This document shows, one piece after another, positions 12,168-12,285 of a DNA stretch of 12,285 nt. The DNA lies in the NCBI GenBank assembly GCA_031257595.1, contig JAIROH010000155.1:1-12285 (forward strand). The letters are read 5' to 3'. The stretch is from Treponema sp. (GTDB taxonomy: Bacteria > Spirochaetota > Spirochaetia > Treponematales > Breznakiellaceae). The notes beneath the pieces are model-generated. The model saw nothing but the letters and a program-made list of their open reading frames with translations, was not told the origin of the DNA and made no database searches. Numbering within the stretch: the stretch's first letter is position 1; the number at the start of each line of letters is the position of its first letter. A program made the translations under genes and the position numbers.

Positions 12168-12285
12168 AGAAACCCCGCTTTACCGGAAACGCCGCGAAAG
12201 GCGCTAGTGTATAAAACGATTCGTTCCGGTATTCAAAATCGAGTTTCAGCGCCAGCGGGCGGCCTTCGTCATCGCGGAGCACCTC
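12160..12285 (-). CDS. GspJ-like minor pseudopilin, C-terminal end only
   Basis: The last 41 codons of a gene entering from the right edge, ending in TAG (12162-12160) eight bases into the gspK start region. It is too short for a long open-frame call but is in frame from the edge, with no internal stop. Residues such as LALKLDFEY and SFYTLAPFAAFPVK fit the beta-rich end of GspJ ('...l.f.Y......W...fP..'). The call rests mainly on its place just before gspK, where gspJ normally sits, and on the translational overlap. GspI or another pseudopilin is the alternative. Confidence 0.6.
   Translation of the reverse strand, partial: EVLRDDEGRPLALKLDFEYRNESFYTLAPFAAFPVKRGFYE

Overview
The window reads as a spirochaete chromosome, most like the Treponema of termite guts. 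This is inferred from mid-range GC, TAAT/TATACT-type promoters, a chemoreceptor and chemotaxis block, a type II secretion-like operon with a very divergent inner-membrane platform, and a lipoprotein with a relaxed lipobox. No rRNA, tRNA, CRISPR array or intact insertion sequence is visible. Species-level assignment is inference only.

Left block (1-3968, all minus strand): a chemosensory operon transcribed from a near-consensus sigma-70 promoter at 3893-3921. The order is cheW, a divergent cheW-like gene, cheB, cheR with a C-terminal TPR extension, then the N-terminus of a methyl-accepting chemotaxis protein that runs off the left edge. The first four genes are overlapped or nearly overlapped. 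A gap of 83 bases holding three tandem 12-bp repeats separates cheR from the receptor gene. Two CheWs, a CheR-TPR, a CheB and a dedicated receptor are the composition of Wsp/Frz-like accessory chemosensory systems. No CheA or output regulator lies in the window.

Middle block (4000-5625, plus strand): a divergent two-gene unit. It encodes a beta-ketoacyl-synthase N-terminal-like protein without a catalytic cysteine and a membrane lysophospholipid-type acyltransferase. This is the gene pair found in aryl-polyene-type lipid clusters, but here it stands without the rest of such a cluster. A large AAA-ATPase-like/PD-(D/E)XK protein converges on it with only six bases between the stop codons.

A 267-base non-coding stretch (7228-7494) separates that ATPase gene from a divergent unrecognised gene. 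It carries a structured, repeat-like segment and is the part of the window least explained by genes. Three plus/minus genes around it and in the middle block have TATACT -10 boxes 7-9 bases before the start codon and no Shine-Dalgarno sequence, suggesting leaderless transcripts.

Right block (8000-12285, minus strand): the distal end of a type II secretion-like operon. The order is gspJ-like (3' end only), gspK, gspL, gspM, a bitopic membrane protein in the gspC/gspN position, then a TPR lipoprotein. Every junction overlaps or abuts, so the genes are probably translationally coupled. The promoter lies beyond the right edge.
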